Assembly: GCF_900313025.1 (NCBI RefSeq)
Contig: NZ_OMPQ01000015.1
Coordinates: forward strand, 9,775-73,774
Length of the DNA: 64,000 nt
Direction: 5' to 3'
Origin: Pseudophaeobacter sp. EL27
GTDB lineage: Bacteria; Pseudomonadota; Alphaproteobacteria; Rhodobacterales; Rhodobacteraceae
The notes under the pieces are model-generated. The model searched no databases and was not told the origin of the DNA. It worked only from the letters and a program-made list of their open reading frames with translations. Every line of letters begins with the position of its first letter. Within the stretch, counting starts at the first letter, position 1. The translations under genes were made by a program, and so were the position numbers. This document shows positions 63,928 to 64,000 of the stretch, piece after piece.

Positions 63928-64000
63928 CTCCGCGGGCTCTGATCCCCAAGATGTCCCAATCAGGTTCAGCGGGCACGCAAGGCTCTCTGCCGCTCGGACG
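63928..64000 (-). other. Window edge upstream of GTA gene 6
   Basis: The gene-6 frame stays open to the window edge (ending LNLIGTSWGSEPAEL before the ATG cluster). The capsid, portal and terminase genes of the GTA would lie beyond 64000. Confidence 0.4.

Noticed and set aside
1-64000. tRNA or rRNA genes
   Set aside because: I looked for T-loop-like GTTCGAATC patterns with acceptor pairing and for rRNA-like conserved stretches and found none that fold convincingly; a dedicated covariance search would settle it.

Overview
The window looks like a chromosome segment of a marine alphaproteobacterium of the Rhodobacterales (Roseobacter group). The evidence is a three-gene pyruvate dehydrogenase operon whose E1-beta carries its own lipoyl domain, a GAAC-N7-GAAC SOS box in front of uvrA, a partial gene-transfer-agent (GTA) cluster next to cysE, a Hint_2/choice-of-anchor-L surface protein, and an M23 peptidase/bactofilin pair. 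The genus cannot be fixed from sequence alone. I saw no rRNA, tRNA or CRISPR array.

Region 1 (1-5.8 kb) holds the 3' part of a large adhesin-like gene (cadherin-like repeats, two PA14 domains) and a convergent membrane GGDEF-EAL gene with a degenerate EAL domain. A 33-bp direct repeat flanks the GGDEF-EAL gene.

Region 2 (5.8-15.8 kb) is the early half of a Mu-like transposable phage: a divergent repressor with operator palindromes, small early genes, a ParB-like gene containing a perfect 14-bp-arm palindrome, transposase A with a full DDE triad, target-selection ATPase B, HU, DUF3164, GemA and two successive Mor/C-family activators. No lysis, head or tail gene follows.

Region 3 (15.9-26.9 kb) sits where Mu late genes would be. 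It contains a DUF2235 hydrolase with a PA-IL-lectin-like C terminus, a coupled pair encoding a 1337-aa NACHT-type NTPase with a C-terminal PD-(D/E)XK nuclease and an AAA/DUF4143-like protein with ruined ATPase motifs, and a tight run of six small genes (winged-helix-like, membrane and lipoprotein) mostly starting with GTG or TTG. It ends in two 37-bp copies of a 22-bp-phased motif that resembles the multi-site ends of Mu/Tn7/IS21-type transposons. My working reading is a Mu-derived element, or a wrecked prophage, carrying a probable defence cargo.

Region 4 (27-59 kb) is ordinary housekeeping sequence: valine catabolism (isobutyryl-CoA dehydrogenase, 3-hydroxyisobutyryl-CoA hydrolase, mmsB), a Hint surface protein, an MmyB-type regulator divergent from a membrane protein, uvrA, two MFS transporters, lpd, DUF924, queA, an AsmA/YhdP-like protein, a Bcp peroxiredoxin, a DUF455 ferritin-like protein, M23 peptidase plus bactofilin, two overlapping cyclophilins, pgk, an FtsB-like protein, pdhABC and cysE. 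An 18-bp palindrome lies just upstream of both pdhA (E1) and lpd (E3), which are about 15 kb apart, suggesting one regulator for both.

Region 5 (59-64 kb) is a GTA cluster on the minus strand running off the window. Genes 6 and 7 are present, but gene 8 is frameshifted and joined directly to gene 15 at a DRSD segment. The intervening tail genes and the N terminus of gene 15 are absent, so this GTA locus should not make functional particles.
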